Assembly: GCA_900554525.1 (NCBI GenBank)
Contig: USHL01000025.1
Location: 1-12,237, forward strand
Length of the DNA: 12,237 nt
Direction of reading: 5' to 3'
DNA from: an uncultured Oscillospiraceae bacterium
GTDB taxonomy: Bacteria > Bacillota > Clostridia > Oscillospirales > Acutalibacteraceae
Made by a program: the position numbers and the translations under genes. Below the pieces are notes generated by a model that saw only the letters and a program-made list of their open reading frames with translations, was not told the origin of the DNA and searched no databases. Positions 1 to 6,599 of this stretch are shown one piece after another. Within the stretch, counting starts at the first letter, position 1. Each line of letters begins with the position of its first letter.

Positions 1-96
1 CCCGTAAATTCGGTGTAAATGAAGTTTTTTAATATACATATCGGAGGCTCAATACCGCAAACGAAAAGATTTCTAATAAATTATATTAACTTTATT

Positions 97-126
97 TATG
101 CTTTCTTAACATTTGCCGCATATAAT
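97..126 (+). promoter_or_regulatory. Possible sigma-A promoter of the zinc-ribbon/DUF2752 pair
   Basis: A perfect TATAAT lies at 121-126, about 34 bases before the first start codon. The -35 region is poor: TATGCT at 97-102 with an 18-base spacer is the best I can place. The surrounding DNA is very AT-rich, so chance matches are likely. The call rests on the -10 element and its position only. Confidence 0.35.
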
Positions 127-159
127 ATAACTGCAAAGAATTAAGAAAGGATAAGGCAT

Positions 160-564
160 ATGAATTTCAGGTACAGACTTATGCAGTTTATGTCGGGGCG
201 CTGCGGACCGGATGAAATCTTCATCACGGTGTTTTCGGTGTCGGTAGCGCTGTCGCTGATTAATGTCTTTGTCCGTTCTCTTATTCTTCAGCTTGTGGTT
301 TATGCGCTGATTGTTTACTGTGTATTCCGTCTATTTTCCCGCAATACCGAACGGCGCCGCCGTGAAAACAGTTGGTTCAAGGATAAAATACATTTTATAA
401 AGAGAAGGAAAGAGTTTATAAGACAGCGCCGTGCCGATAAATGCCATGTTTATAAAAAATGCCCGTCCTGCAAGGCCATACTTAAGCTTCCGCACCGTAT
501 CGGGGTTCATAAAACAGTCTGCCCGAAATGCGGCAGGGAGTTTACCGTTAAGGTCAGGAAATGA
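160..564 (+). CDS. Small membrane protein with C-terminal zinc ribbon
   Basis: This is a 134-residue protein of unknown function. Two hydrophobic segments (about residues 20-37 and 41-58) are followed by a strongly basic stretch (about 61-91, rich in Arg and Lys), which by the positive-inside rule should be cytoplasmic. The C-terminus carries a CxxC-x16-CxxC zinc ribbon (Cys101, Cys104, Cys121, Cys124) resembling the MJ0042-type/zinc-ribbon families. The start ATG is preceded by AAAGG at 146-150 with a 9-base gap. The stop codon overlaps the next start as ATGA, so the two genes are probably translationally coupled. The zinc ribbon could bind nucleic acid or a protein partner, or simply be structural; nothing in the sequence decides this. 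That the gene is real is well supported; its role is unknown. Confidence 0.85.
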   Translation: MNFRYRLMQFMSGRCGPDEIFITVFSVSVALSLINVFVRSLILQLVVYALIVYCVFRLFSRNTERRRRENSWFKDKIHFIKRRKEFIRQRRADKCHVYKKCPSCKAILKLPHRIGVHKTVCPKCGREFTVKVRK

Positions 565-899
565 AAGGAATATCTCTTAAAAGGGCAGTACTGGTTCATA
601 CAGGTGCGGTATGTGCAATAGTTATATATTTTCTGCTGCCGATAAAATGTCCTATAAAATATTTTTTAGGCTTTGACTGCCCGACCTGCGGTATGACACG
701 CTCGCTGACGGAGCTTTTAAAAGGCGATATTGCGCTGTCGCTTGAGTTTAATCCTATGACGGTTCCGTTTTTGCTGCTGGTGCTTTTCGCTTTACACCGG
801 AGGCTTTTTCCTATAAAGTCAAAGACAGCCAATATAATTATTATTTTCGGCACCGTATGTGTTATGATTTCATATATTATGCGGTTGATTTTTATCTAA
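561..899 (+). CDS. DUF2752 family membrane protein
   Basis: This 112-residue protein carries the hallmark of the DUF2752 family: a hydrophobic N-terminal helix (about residues 9-26), then FDCPTCGMTRS with Cys40 and Cys43, then two more hydrophobic helices (about 64-80 and 88-111). The length is normal for the family. The start overlaps the stop of the zinc-ribbon gene by four bases, so the pair forms one translational unit. The molecular function of DUF2752 proteins is not established. The invariant CPxCGxTR motif on the edge of a membrane helix suggests metal binding or a redox or structural role, but that is inference. No convincing terminator follows before the next promoter. Confidence 0.9.
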   Translation: MKGISLKRAVLVHTGAVCAIVIYFLLPIKCPIKYFLGFDCPTCGMTRSLTELLKGDIALSLEFNPMTVPFLLLVLFALHRRLFPIKSKTANIIIIFGTVCVMISYIMRLIFI

Positions 900-908
900 A
901 ATTAAGTA

Positions 909-937
909 TTGTATTTATCGGTTATATAGTGTATAAT
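909..937 (+). promoter_or_regulatory. Sigma-A promoter of the TM2 gene, with a dyad over the -10
   Basis: TTGTAT (909-914) and TATAAT (932-937) are separated by 17 bases. The -10 is perfect and the -35 matches three of six positions. GTTATATA at 921-928 is repeated in inverted form at 937-944, so a short dyad brackets the -10. In such AT-rich DNA the dyad may be accidental. Confidence 0.55.
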
Positions 938-983
938 ATATAACATAATCTACATTATAAATAAAATTTAAGGGGATTATGTT

Positions 984-1319
984 ATGGACCAGAACAAAGT
1001 AGACATGTATATGATGGCAAACAGCAAGTATTTTCCTTCCGAGAAGATTATGTACATAAAGGAAAAGCTGATGAGCCTTGATGAAAGCAAATTTGCTATG
1101 ATATCCACTATTGATTTTAAGGAACCAACGACTATTTTGCTTATTTCCATTTTTTTGGGGAGTCTGGGTATAGATCGTTTTATGCTCGGCGATATAGGTA
1201 TGGGCGTTTTAAAGCTTTTGACCTGCGGCTGCTGCGGTATTCTTACGATAATAGACTGGTTTACCGTTCAGAAAAGAGCAAGAGAGCTTAATTTTAATAA
1301 CTTTATGATGCTTTTATAA
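984..1319 (+). CDS. TM2 domain-containing membrane protein
   Basis: This is a 111-residue protein. A soluble N-terminal part (residues 1-47, including FPSEKIMYIKEKL) precedes a TM2 domain: a first hydrophobic helix (about 49-63), the conserved Asp64-Arg65-Phe66 turn, the glycine-rich LGDIGMGVLKLLT segment, and a second helix ending in IIDWF (about 74-93). TM2 domains are two-helix hairpins found in many small bacterial membrane proteins; their biochemical function is largely undefined. CGCC at 81-84 is an unusual cysteine cluster in the second helix. The start is preceded by AAGGGG (970-975) at an 8-base gap, which is a strong site. The gene has its own promoter and terminator, so it appears monocistronic. 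Confidence 0.88.
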   Translation: MDQNKVDMYMMANSKYFPSEKIMYIKEKLMSLDESKFAMISTIDFKEPTTILLISIFLGSLGIDRFMLGDIGMGVLKLLTCGCCGILTIIDWFTVQKRARELNFNNFMMLL

Positions 1320-1333
1320 GAAAACTTAAACTT

Positions 1334-1370
1334 AAAGCGGCGTCTGTTTCGGCGGATGCCGCTTTGTTTT
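1334..1370 (+). terminator. Rho-independent terminator after the TM2 gene
   Basis: AAAGCGGC (1334-1341) pairs with GCCGCTTT (1358-1365). The stem extends inward by three pairs (one G-U) to an 11-bp stem with a 10-base loop, followed by TTTGTTTT. It starts 14 bases after the TM2 stop codon. Confidence 0.85.
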
Positions 1371-1492
1371 GCACTTTATAGCAGATTTTGAAACAGCCGC
1401 TCCGACCGGAAGGGTCTATTTGTTTTATAAAGAGGTTTAATTATGGCATTTGCCGTAATATTCAGCGAAAAGGTCAAATGCATAAAATGCAG

Positions 1493-1521
1493 TTGACAAA
1501 TATGTGTTTATACTGTATGAT
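1493..1521 (+). promoter_or_regulatory. Strong sigma-A promoter of the CNNM transporter operon
   Basis: A consensus TTGACA (1493-1498) is followed after 17 bases by TATGAT (1516-1521), five of six to consensus. Transcription would start near 1528, giving a leader of about 25 bases that contains little more than the ribosome binding site. This is the best promoter match in the window. Confidence 0.85.
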
Positions 1522-1552
1522 ATAAGTAATTTTATTTTTAGGAGATGGTTTT

Positions 1553-2566
1553 GTGGACGACAGTCCTGCGGGGAGTATTATACTCTTTGTATTGTTGATT
1601 ACTTTAAGCGCCTATTTTTCCGGAACGGAAATATCCTTTGCATCGGTAAACCGGATACATATGATGAGCAAGGCCTCGAAAGGTCAGAAAAGCGCCGAAC
1701 GGGTGCTGCATATTCTGGACAATTTCGATGAAGCTCTTTCGGTTTTGCTGATAGGAAACAATATCGTCAATATCGGGTGCGCCACTTTGTCTGCTGTTAT
1801 AGCCAGTCAGATATGGGGCACAAAAGCGGTTTCGATTGCTACAATTATCACCACGGTGGTGATATTTATTTTCGGTGAAATGCTTCCAAAGGTTTTTGCA
1901 AAATCCTGTAATGAGCGTTTTGCGGAAATAGTCTCGGGCTCACTTTTGCTGCTGATGAAAGTTTTAAAACCGCTGTCTGCTATGTTCACGGCACTTTCAA
2001 GGCTGGTGTCCAAGCCGTTTAAAAAGCATACCGAGAACCAGGTCACTGTGACCGAGGATGAGCTTGCCGATATTGTGGAAAATATTTCGGAGGAGGACGG
2101 TTTCGATGAAGAAACCGGGCGGCTTGTCAAATCAGCAATGCGCTTTTCCAACTTCTCCGCATCGGATATAATGGTTCCATGGGGTCAGGTGCTTAAAATC
2201 GGTACCGGACTCAAAACCGCCGAAATACTTGATATTGTGAAGGATTCCGTACATTCGCGTATTCCGGTTGTGGACAGGGCCGGAAATCTTAAGGGGATTC
2301 TTCAAATCCGAAAATTTTTAAAAGCTTATATGAAATATAACCATAATGTGGTTTTGGCAAGCGTTATGGACTATCCTTATTATGTCAATGCCGACGCTCC
2401 GATAGACGAAATACTTACAGAAATGAGTAATCACCGCCGCAATCTTGCCGTCGTTATCGGAAAGAACGGTGAAATCCTCGGCATACTTACGGTTGAAGAT
2501 ATACTGGAGGAGCTCGTCGGCGAAATATATGATGAGGATGACGCGGGAGGTGCCGGCAATGGTTGA
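1553..2566 (+). CDS. CNNM/CorC-family ion transporter lacking the CorC/HlyC domain
   Basis: This 337-residue protein belongs to the DUF21 (CNNM transmembrane) plus CBS-pair family, often annotated as hemolysin or magnesium/cobalt efflux protein. The membrane domain (about 1-160) shows the family motifs YFSGTE (21-26), GNNIVN (68-73) and GEMLPK (108-113), which in solved CorC/CNNM structures lie at or near the Mg2+ site. Two CBS motifs follow (about 205-265 and 268-325). The protein ends just after the LEELVGEIYDEDD segment, so it lacks the C-terminal CorC/HlyC transporter-associated domain. The usual TPR at the start of CBS1 reads VPW. The start is GTG, supported by GGAG (1541-1544) at an 8-base gap and by the promoter just upstream. 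It overlaps the next gene by 8 bases. The substrate is inferred only from the family. Confidence 0.88.
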   Translation: MDDSPAGSIILFVLLITLSAYFSGTEISFASVNRIHMMSKASKGQKSAERVLHILDNFDEALSVLLIGNNIVNIGCATLSAVIASQIWGTKAVSIATIITTVVIFIFGEMLPKVFAKSCNERFAEIVSGSLLLLMKVLKPLSAMFTALSRLVSKPFKKHTENQVTVTEDELADIVENISEEDGFDEETGRLVKSAMRFSNFSASDIMVPWGQVLKIGTGLKTAEILDIVKDSVHSRIPVVDRAGNLKGILQIRKFLKAYMKYNHNVVLASVMDYPYYVNADAPIDEILTEMSNHRRNLAVVIGKNGEILGILTVEDILEELVGEIYDEDDAGGAGNG

Positions 2567-3830
2567 CGCCTTCAGATATATAGCGATTGCTTTTTTGATA
2601 ATGGTTTCCGCCTTTTTTTCGGCTACCGAGATTGCTTTTGCAAGCGTAAATCCGTTGCGTCTTAAAACCCGCCAGCAGAAAAAAGATACTCTGGCGGTCA
2701 GACTCGCACTGAGGATTTCGGAATCCTATGAAAATGCGCTTGGTGCCGTGCTTGTCGGAAACAACCTTGCAAACAATGCCGCTTCTTCTATTGCTACGGT
2801 TATAGTTATAGGCTATCTCGGCGATAATTTTGCCTGGGTAGCTACGGCTGTTATGACGCTGCTTGTTCTTGCATTCGGTGAAATTATTCCTAAGGTGTTG
2901 GCAAAGCAGTTTTCCGAGCAGTTTTCAGTGGCTGTTGCGATACCGATTCATATACTGACAGTTATATTAAAGCCGGTTACGGTCGTGATGATGGCATTTA
3001 TCAATCTGCTTTCAAAGCTGTGGAAATCAAGCATTACCGAAGATACGGTTTCGGAAGACGACCTTGAGAATATGATTGATATCGTTGAAGATGAGGGTGT
3101 GCTTGATGAGGATCAGTGCGATCTTCTCCAAAATGCACTTAGCTTTGATGAAGTGCTGGCTTATCAGGTAGTTACGCCGCGAGTCGATATGGATGCATTG
3201 GACATACACGACCCGTATGAAAAAAATCTTCGCAAGATAAACGAAACTACTTATTCGCGTCTGCCTGTGTACGAGGACACGCCCGATAATATAATCGGAA
3301 TACTTCACCTTAATCATTTTTATAAAGAGTATGTAGACTGCGAAACGGTTGACATACGTTCACTGCTGCTGCCGGTGACATATGTTCATAAAACAATGCC
3401 GCTGCCGGATGTGCTTGAAAAGATGAAAGATTCCAAATCGCATATGGTTGTAGTGCTTGATGAATACGGAGGCACTATGGGTATCCTTACTATGGAGGAT
3501 GTGCTTGAGCAGCTTGTCGGAGAAATTTTTGACGAAACCGATGAAATAGAGCGGGAGTTTGTCTGCATAGACGATACTCATTTCGAGGCTGACGGAGATA
3601 TGCGTATCCACGATTTCTTCGATGAGTTCGATATAGATATCGAAGATGATGAGGATTTTGATAACGATAACGCCACTGTCGGCGGCTGGACGGTGACAAT
3701 GCTCGACGGCGAGGTAAACGAGGGCGACAGCTTCAGGTTTGAAAACCTTGTTATAACCGTTAAAAAAGCCGAGGAGCACCGTGTCGAGCGTATTTCGGTA
3801 GAAAAGCTGCCTGAGGAGACGGAAGAGTAA
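2559..3830 (+). CDS. CNNM/CorC-family transporter (DUF21-CBS-CBS-CorC/HlyC)
   Basis: This 423-residue protein has the complete family architecture. The DUF21 membrane domain (about 1-155) carries AFFSATE (18-24), GNNLAN (67-72) and GEIIPK (107-112). A CBS pair spans about 200-330, with TPR at 206-208 and YSRLPVYE at 232-239. A CorC/HlyC domain (about 340-415) ends it, containing a very acidic loop near DIEDDEDFDNDN before the VGGW motif. Family members move Mg2+ or related divalent cations across the plasma membrane, with ATP binding to the CBS pair controlling activity. I place the start at ATG 2559, preceded by GGGAGG (2545-2550) at an 8-base gap. The same frame is open back to 2445, but the upstream residues lack family similarity and overlap the first gene deeply. 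The 8-base overlap implies coupled translation with the first paralogue. Confidence 0.92.
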   Translation: MVDAFRYIAIAFLIMVSAFFSATEIAFASVNPLRLKTRQQKKDTLAVRLALRISESYENALGAVLVGNNLANNAASSIATVIVIGYLGDNFAWVATAVMTLLVLAFGEIIPKVLAKQFSEQFSVAVAIPIHILTVILKPVTVVMMAFINLLSKLWKSSITEDTVSEDDLENMIDIVEDEGVLDEDQCDLLQNALSFDEVLAYQVVTPRVDMDALDIHDPYEKNLRKINETTYSRLPVYEDTPDNIIGILHLNHFYKEYVDCETVDIRSLLLPVTYVHKTMPLPDVLEKMKDSKSHMVVVLDEYGGTMGILTMEDVLEQLVGEIFDETDEIEREFVCIDDTHFEADGDMRIHDFFDEFDIDIEDDEDFDNDNATVGGWTVTMLDGEVNEGDSFRFENLVITVKKAEEHRVERISVEKLPEETEE

Positions 3831-3831
3831 T

Positions 3832-3996
3832 ATGGAACCGCATGATTATGAAGTTATAAAAATCGACGGTGAATACGCCACTCTAAAGGATATTGAAAGC
3901 GGGGCGGAGCTGTTTATCGCGCTGGCACTGCTGCCGCAGGGAACCGATACAGGCTCTCTGCTGCATTATGAAATGTTCGGGTATTCGCTTAAATAA
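3832..3996 (+). CDS. 54-residue acidic protein, DUF3006-like in character
   Basis: A short frame begins one base after the stop of the second CNNM gene and ends five bases before a terminator, so it is the last gene of that operon. The protein opens MEPHDYEVIKIDGEYATLKD and contains a LLPQGTDTGSLLHYE segment. The pattern 'IDGEYA-L ... LLP-G---G--L' recalls DUF3006-type small beta-barrel proteins, but I cannot confirm membership. There is no signal peptide or membrane segment. GGAAGAG (3821-3827) lies four bases before the ATG and could serve as a ribosome binding site. Its position after two transporters suggests a cytoplasmic accessory or regulatory role, which is inference. Confidence 0.7.
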   Translation: MEPHDYEVIKIDGEYATLKDIESGAELFIALALLPQGTDTGSLLHYEMFGYSLK

Positions 3997-4000
3997 AGGA

Positions 4001-4034
4001 AAAGCACGGAAGCTGATTTCTTCCGTGCTTTTTT
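4001..4034 (+). terminator. Strong terminator between convergent genes
   Basis: A perfect 12-bp stem, AAAGCACGGAAG (4001-4012) with CTTCCGTGCTTT (4020-4031), encloses a 7-base loop and is followed by a T run to 4034. It closes the CNNM operon on the plus strand. Read on the minus strand it lies 27 bases beyond the hydrolase stop and has a less perfect TTTTCCTTT tract, so it may work in both directions. Confidence 0.93.
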
Positions 4035-4060
4035 CATTTAAATATCGGCTGAGTATGCAG

Positions 4061-4744
4061 TTATGATTCTTCGAGGAATTTTTCGACCGTTTGGTTGAAT
4101 TCAACACTCTGGGCCTTGGCAATGTTATGTCCCCCTGGCAGAAAGCAGAGCCGGGCGTTCGGCAGGGAATCCGCGATCAGTCCGGTATGCTTTTCCTTAA
4201 TTAAATCCTTTGACCCTGCTATGACAAGTGTGGGAATATCAAGCGTTCCGAGCTCTTCGGGCAGAATGTCGGGTTCCTTTACCATAAGCCTAAAAAATTC
4301 CCGCCGCCGGGCGGCCTTGCGGCTGACCTTAGACAGGGCGCAGCTTAGATAAAACAGCGCTTCCGCCGGTATCAGAAAAGATTTTTTAAGCCCTTCCGGG
4401 TAAAGGTTTGCGCCGTTTAAAACCAATCGGTTTACATAATCCGGATACTTTAGTGCAAATATCAGAGCAATGTTGCCTCCGTCCGAAAAGCCGAGTAGAT
4501 TGGCTTTTTTGATTTCCAGCTTTGTCAAAAGCTGATATAGGTCTTCGGCAAACTGCTCCAGCGTAAACGGCGATACTCCGCGCGGAGAGCGCCCATGTCC
4601 TCTTGTGTCAACGGCTATAACGCGGTAAAGCCGAGAAAAATGGGTTATCTGATTTTTAAAATATTCGCTGCTCTCGCCGTTGCCGTGCAGCAGTATCAAA
4701 GGGGTGCCGAAACCCTGATCGGTATAATAAAGTTCAAAAGCCAT
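4061..4744 (-). CDS. Alpha/beta-fold hydrolase
   Basis: This 227-residue cytoplasmic protein (no signal peptide) shows the alpha/beta hydrolase signatures in order: LLHGNG (18-23) for the oxyanion hole, DTRGHGRS (46-53), the nucleophile elbow GFSDGG with Ser87, Asp180 in AGSKD and His206 in PGGHN, giving a complete Ser-Asp-His triad. The cap region (about 115-165) is short and basic. GFSDGG elbows occur in esterases and C-C bond hydrolases of this superfamily, so the substrate cannot be named. The start is supported by an AGAGGAA ribosome binding site about seven bases upstream on the minus strand. The gene is monocistronic, divergent from spoIVA and convergent with the CNNM operon. The fold is certain; the substrate is unknown. 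Confidence 0.92.
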   Translation of the reverse strand: MAFELYYTDQGFGTPLILLHGNGESSEYFKNQITHFSRLYRVIAVDTRGHGRSPRGVSPFTLEQFAEDLYQLLTKLEIKKANLLGFSDGGNIALIFALKYPDYVNRLVLNGANLYPEGLKKSFLIPAEALFYLSCALSKVSRKAARRREFFRLMVKEPDILPEELGTLDIPTLVIAGSKDLIKEKHTGLIADSLPNARLCFLPGGHNIAKAQSVEFNQTVEKFLEES

Positions 4745-4774
4745 TCTATGTTCCTCTTATAAAAAATATATTTA

Positions 4775-4803
4775 ATAATAACACATACCCGGCCGTAAAA
4801 CAA
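4775..4803 (-). promoter_or_regulatory. Sigma-A promoter of the hydrolase gene
   Basis: On the minus strand TTGTTT (4803-4798) is followed after 17 bases by TATTAT (4780-4775). Four of six positions match at the -35 and five of six at the -10. Transcription would start about 20 bases upstream of the ATG, leaving a leader that carries the ribosome binding site. Confidence 0.55.
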
Positions 4804-4814
4804 GATATATATCT

Positions 4815-4844
4815 GTCATAAATTCGTCCGAACACACATATGCT
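4815..4844 (+). promoter_or_regulatory. Candidate sigma-E (mother-cell) promoter of spoIVA
   Basis: TCATAAA (4816-4822), a match to the -35 class of the sporulation factor sigma-E, is separated by 14 bases from CATATGCT (4837-4844), which keeps the CATA core and final T of the sigma-E -10 consensus CATACANT. The element lies 36 bases upstream of spoIVA, which is a sigma-E gene in Bacillus subtilis. No good sigma-A promoter is visible in the same interval. The assignment is by motif and known regulation. Confidence 0.55.
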
Positions 4845-4880
4845 TTACCAAAAGACAGTCAAACGTATGGAGGAAGAGCT

Positions 4881-6359
4881 ATGACAAACGTAAGCATCTA
4901 TCAGGATATTGCCACGCGCACCGGCGGCGATATTTATATCGGAATCGTAGGCCCGGTGCGGACCGGCAAATCCACCTTTATCAAGCAGTTTATGGATAAA
5001 TTGGTGCTGCCGAATATTCCTGAGGAATATCAGAAGGAAAGAGCTAACGATGAACTGCCTCAGTCCTCCTCGGGAAGAACTATAATGACTACCGAGCCGA
5101 AATTCATACCCGAAAAGGGAGTGCAGATCAATGTCGACAATACCGCCAGTATGAACGTGCGGCTTATAGACTGCGTCGGTTATATTGTGCCGAGCGCGCT
5201 CGGCTACATAGAGGGAGATCAGCCGCGAATGGTTATGACGCCATGGTTTGAGGATCCGATACCCTTTAATATGGCGGCGGAAATAGGAACCCGCAAGGTT
5301 ATAAACGAACATTCAACCATAGGGCTTGTCATTACGACCGACGGAAGTATCAGCGATATTCCGCGCGAGGAATACGAAGAGGCCGAGGAACGTGTAATTG
5401 ATGAGCTTAAGGGTATAAACAAGCCCTTTATAGTGCTTTTAAACTGTATGTATCCGGATTCTGCCGAGGCCGCGGAGACCTCCGCGCGCCTGAGTGAAAA
5501 ATACGGGGTGCCCGTACAGCCGGTAAACTGTCTTGAGCTTGATGAAAGCGATATTAAATCAATACTTTCCCGCATACTTTTTGAATTTCCGATACGGGAG
5601 ATATGCATAAGCTTCCCGCGCTGGATAAATTCACTGCCGCTTGACCACTGGCTGCGTTCGGATCTTACCGAAACGATAAAATCCTCTGCGGCGGGAATAA
5701 AGCATATACGTGATATCAGCAGATTTGAAACTGCGTTTGACGGAAATCAGAATGTCGACGGCGCCGAAGTGGAGGGTATAGACCTTGGATACGGCAGCGC
5801 CTCGGTTATGATAAACGTAAAGAAGGCATTGTTTTACAAGGTGCTGGCCGAAACTACAGGGCTTATAATAAACGATGAGCAGGAGCTTATGGAAAATATA
5901 CGCGAGCTTGCTCAGATGAAAAAGGAATATACCAAGGTTAAGGGCGCGCTCGATGAAGTAGAGGCCACCGGGTACGGCATAATAATGCCGGAAATCGAGG
6001 ATTTGAAGCTTGAGGAGCCGGAGATTATGAAGCAGGGCGGGCGCTACGGCGTGCGGCTGCGCGCTTCGGCACCGTCAATACATCTGATGAAAGCAAATAT
6101 AACCACTGAGGTAAGTCCGATAGTCGGAAGTGAAAAACAGTCGGAAGACCTTGTTATGTATCTTCTCAGCGAATTTGAGGAAAATCCCGTAAAGATATGG
6201 GATTCCAATATATTCGGCAAGTCGTTGCATGAGCTTGTCAATGAGGGACTGCATACTAAGCTGTCGAGAATGCCGGTGGACGCCCGTATGAGGGTGCAGG
6301 AAACCATTGAGCGTGTCATAAACGAAGGCTGCAACGGCCTTGTATGCATAATTTTATAA
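4881..6359 (+). CDS. spoIVA: Stage IV sporulation protein A (spore coat morphogenetic ATPase)
   Basis: SpoIVA is made in the mother cell during sporulation. It hydrolyses ATP and polymerises on the forespore surface as the base layer on which the coat assembles. In Bacillus subtilis it is anchored by SpoVM and is also needed for cortex formation. The 492 residues equal the Bacillus protein in length. The N-terminal ATPase domain shows a Walker A GPVRTGKS (24-31, Lys30), a TT pair at 70-71 where the sensor threonines are expected, and a Walker B-like VRLIDCVGY with Asp97. These positions coincide with those I recall for the Bacillus protein. The middle and C-terminal regions are family-typical, ending GLVCIIL. 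The ATG is preceded by GGAGGA (4869-4874) at a 6-base gap. It is monocistronic, with a candidate sigma-E promoter and its own terminator. Confidence 0.98.
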   Translation: MTNVSIYQDIATRTGGDIYIGIVGPVRTGKSTFIKQFMDKLVLPNIPEEYQKERANDELPQSSSGRTIMTTEPKFIPEKGVQINVDNTASMNVRLIDCVGYIVPSALGYIEGDQPRMVMTPWFEDPIPFNMAAEIGTRKVINEHSTIGLVITTDGSISDIPREEYEEAEERVIDELKGINKPFIVLLNCMYPDSAEAAETSARLSEKYGVPVQPVNCLELDESDIKSILSRILFEFPIREICISFPRWINSLPLDHWLRSDLTETIKSSAAGIKHIRDISRFETAFDGNQNVDGAEVEGIDLGYGSASVMINVKKALFYKVLAETTGLIINDEQELMENIRELAQMKKEYTKVKGALDEVEATGYGIIMPEIEDLKLEEPEIMKQGGRYGVRLRASAPSIHLMKANITTEVSPIVGSEKQSEDLVMYLLSEFEENPVKIWDSNIFGKSLHELVNEGLHTKLSRMPVDARMRVQETIERVINEGCNGLVCIIL

Positions 6360-6366
6360 TATTTGG

Positions 6367-6403
6367 ACATCCGGAAAGTAACAGGCTTTCCGGATGTTTT
6401 TTT
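6367..6403 (+). terminator. Rho-independent terminator after spoIVA
   Basis: A perfect 12-bp stem, ACATCCGGAAAG (6367-6378) with CTTTCCGGATGT (6386-6397), has a 7-base loop and runs directly into seven T residues. It begins seven bases after the spoIVA stop codon. Confidence 0.95.
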
Positions 6404-6490
6404 ATTAATTTCAAATTTTTTCTGCGCCGATATTTAATTGTATCGAGTAAGGTTTTGTCGGTTAGCTTTATTCATTAATATATATCTGCG

Positions 6491-6514
6491 GAACGAATAA
6501 ATCTTTATGCGTTC
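6491..6514. promoter_or_regulatory. 24-bp imperfect palindrome upstream of the potassium channel gene
   Basis: The arms GAACGAATAAA (6491-6501) and TTTATGCGTTC (6504-6514) are inverted repeats with a single mismatch and a 2-base centre. Two bases are too few for an RNA loop without fraying, so a protein-binding DNA dyad is the likelier reading. It lies about 28 bases upstream of the probable -35 of the ktrB transcript, a position suited to an activator. The binding protein is unknown; KdpE, encoded in the same locus, is one candidate. Confidence 0.4.
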
Positions 6515-6541
6515 TTAATATCTCTGCGGTTTTTGCTTATA

Positions 6542-6571
6542 CTGTCTTTATATGGATTAAGATAATATAAT
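6542..6571 (+). promoter_or_regulatory. Probable promoter of the potassium uptake locus
   Basis: A perfect TATAAT (6566-6571) stands 28 bases before the ATG. The best -35, CTGTCT (6542-6547) at an 18-base spacing, matches only three of six positions. A strong -10 with a weak -35 is typical of activator-dependent promoters, in keeping with the palindrome upstream, but the match is modest. Confidence 0.45.
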
Positions 6572-6599
6572 GGCAGTAAAAATAACACGGGTGTGAGTT

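Noticed and set aside
1..39. Possible gene edges: a plus-strand tail ending RKFGVNEVF at 30-32, or a minus-strand start at 39 reading MYIKKLHLHRIYG
   Set aside because: Only about ten codons are visible in either reading, the minus-strand start lacks a ribosome binding site, and the two readings conflict. Neither can be supported.
2445..2558. Upstream extension of the second CNNM gene to ATG 2445
   Set aside because: The extra 38 residues are basic, unlike the family's N-terminus, and lie within the CBS2 coding region of the first gene in another frame. ATG 2559 has an excellent ribosome binding site.
4845..5312. Long antisense reading frame opposite the start of spoIVA
   Set aside because: It is fully opposite a certain gene, has no family motifs, and its composition is what the complement of a biased coding frame gives. 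The same applies to the other open frames opposite or out of phase with the listed genes.
6404..6599. A c-di-AMP (ydaO-type) riboswitch or other K+-related leader before ktrB
   Set aside because: I looked because Firmicute ktr genes often carry one. The conserved purine-rich segments are not seen, and the interval is AT-rich with no leader-type hairpin followed by a terminator. The predicted leader is also only about 20 bases long.
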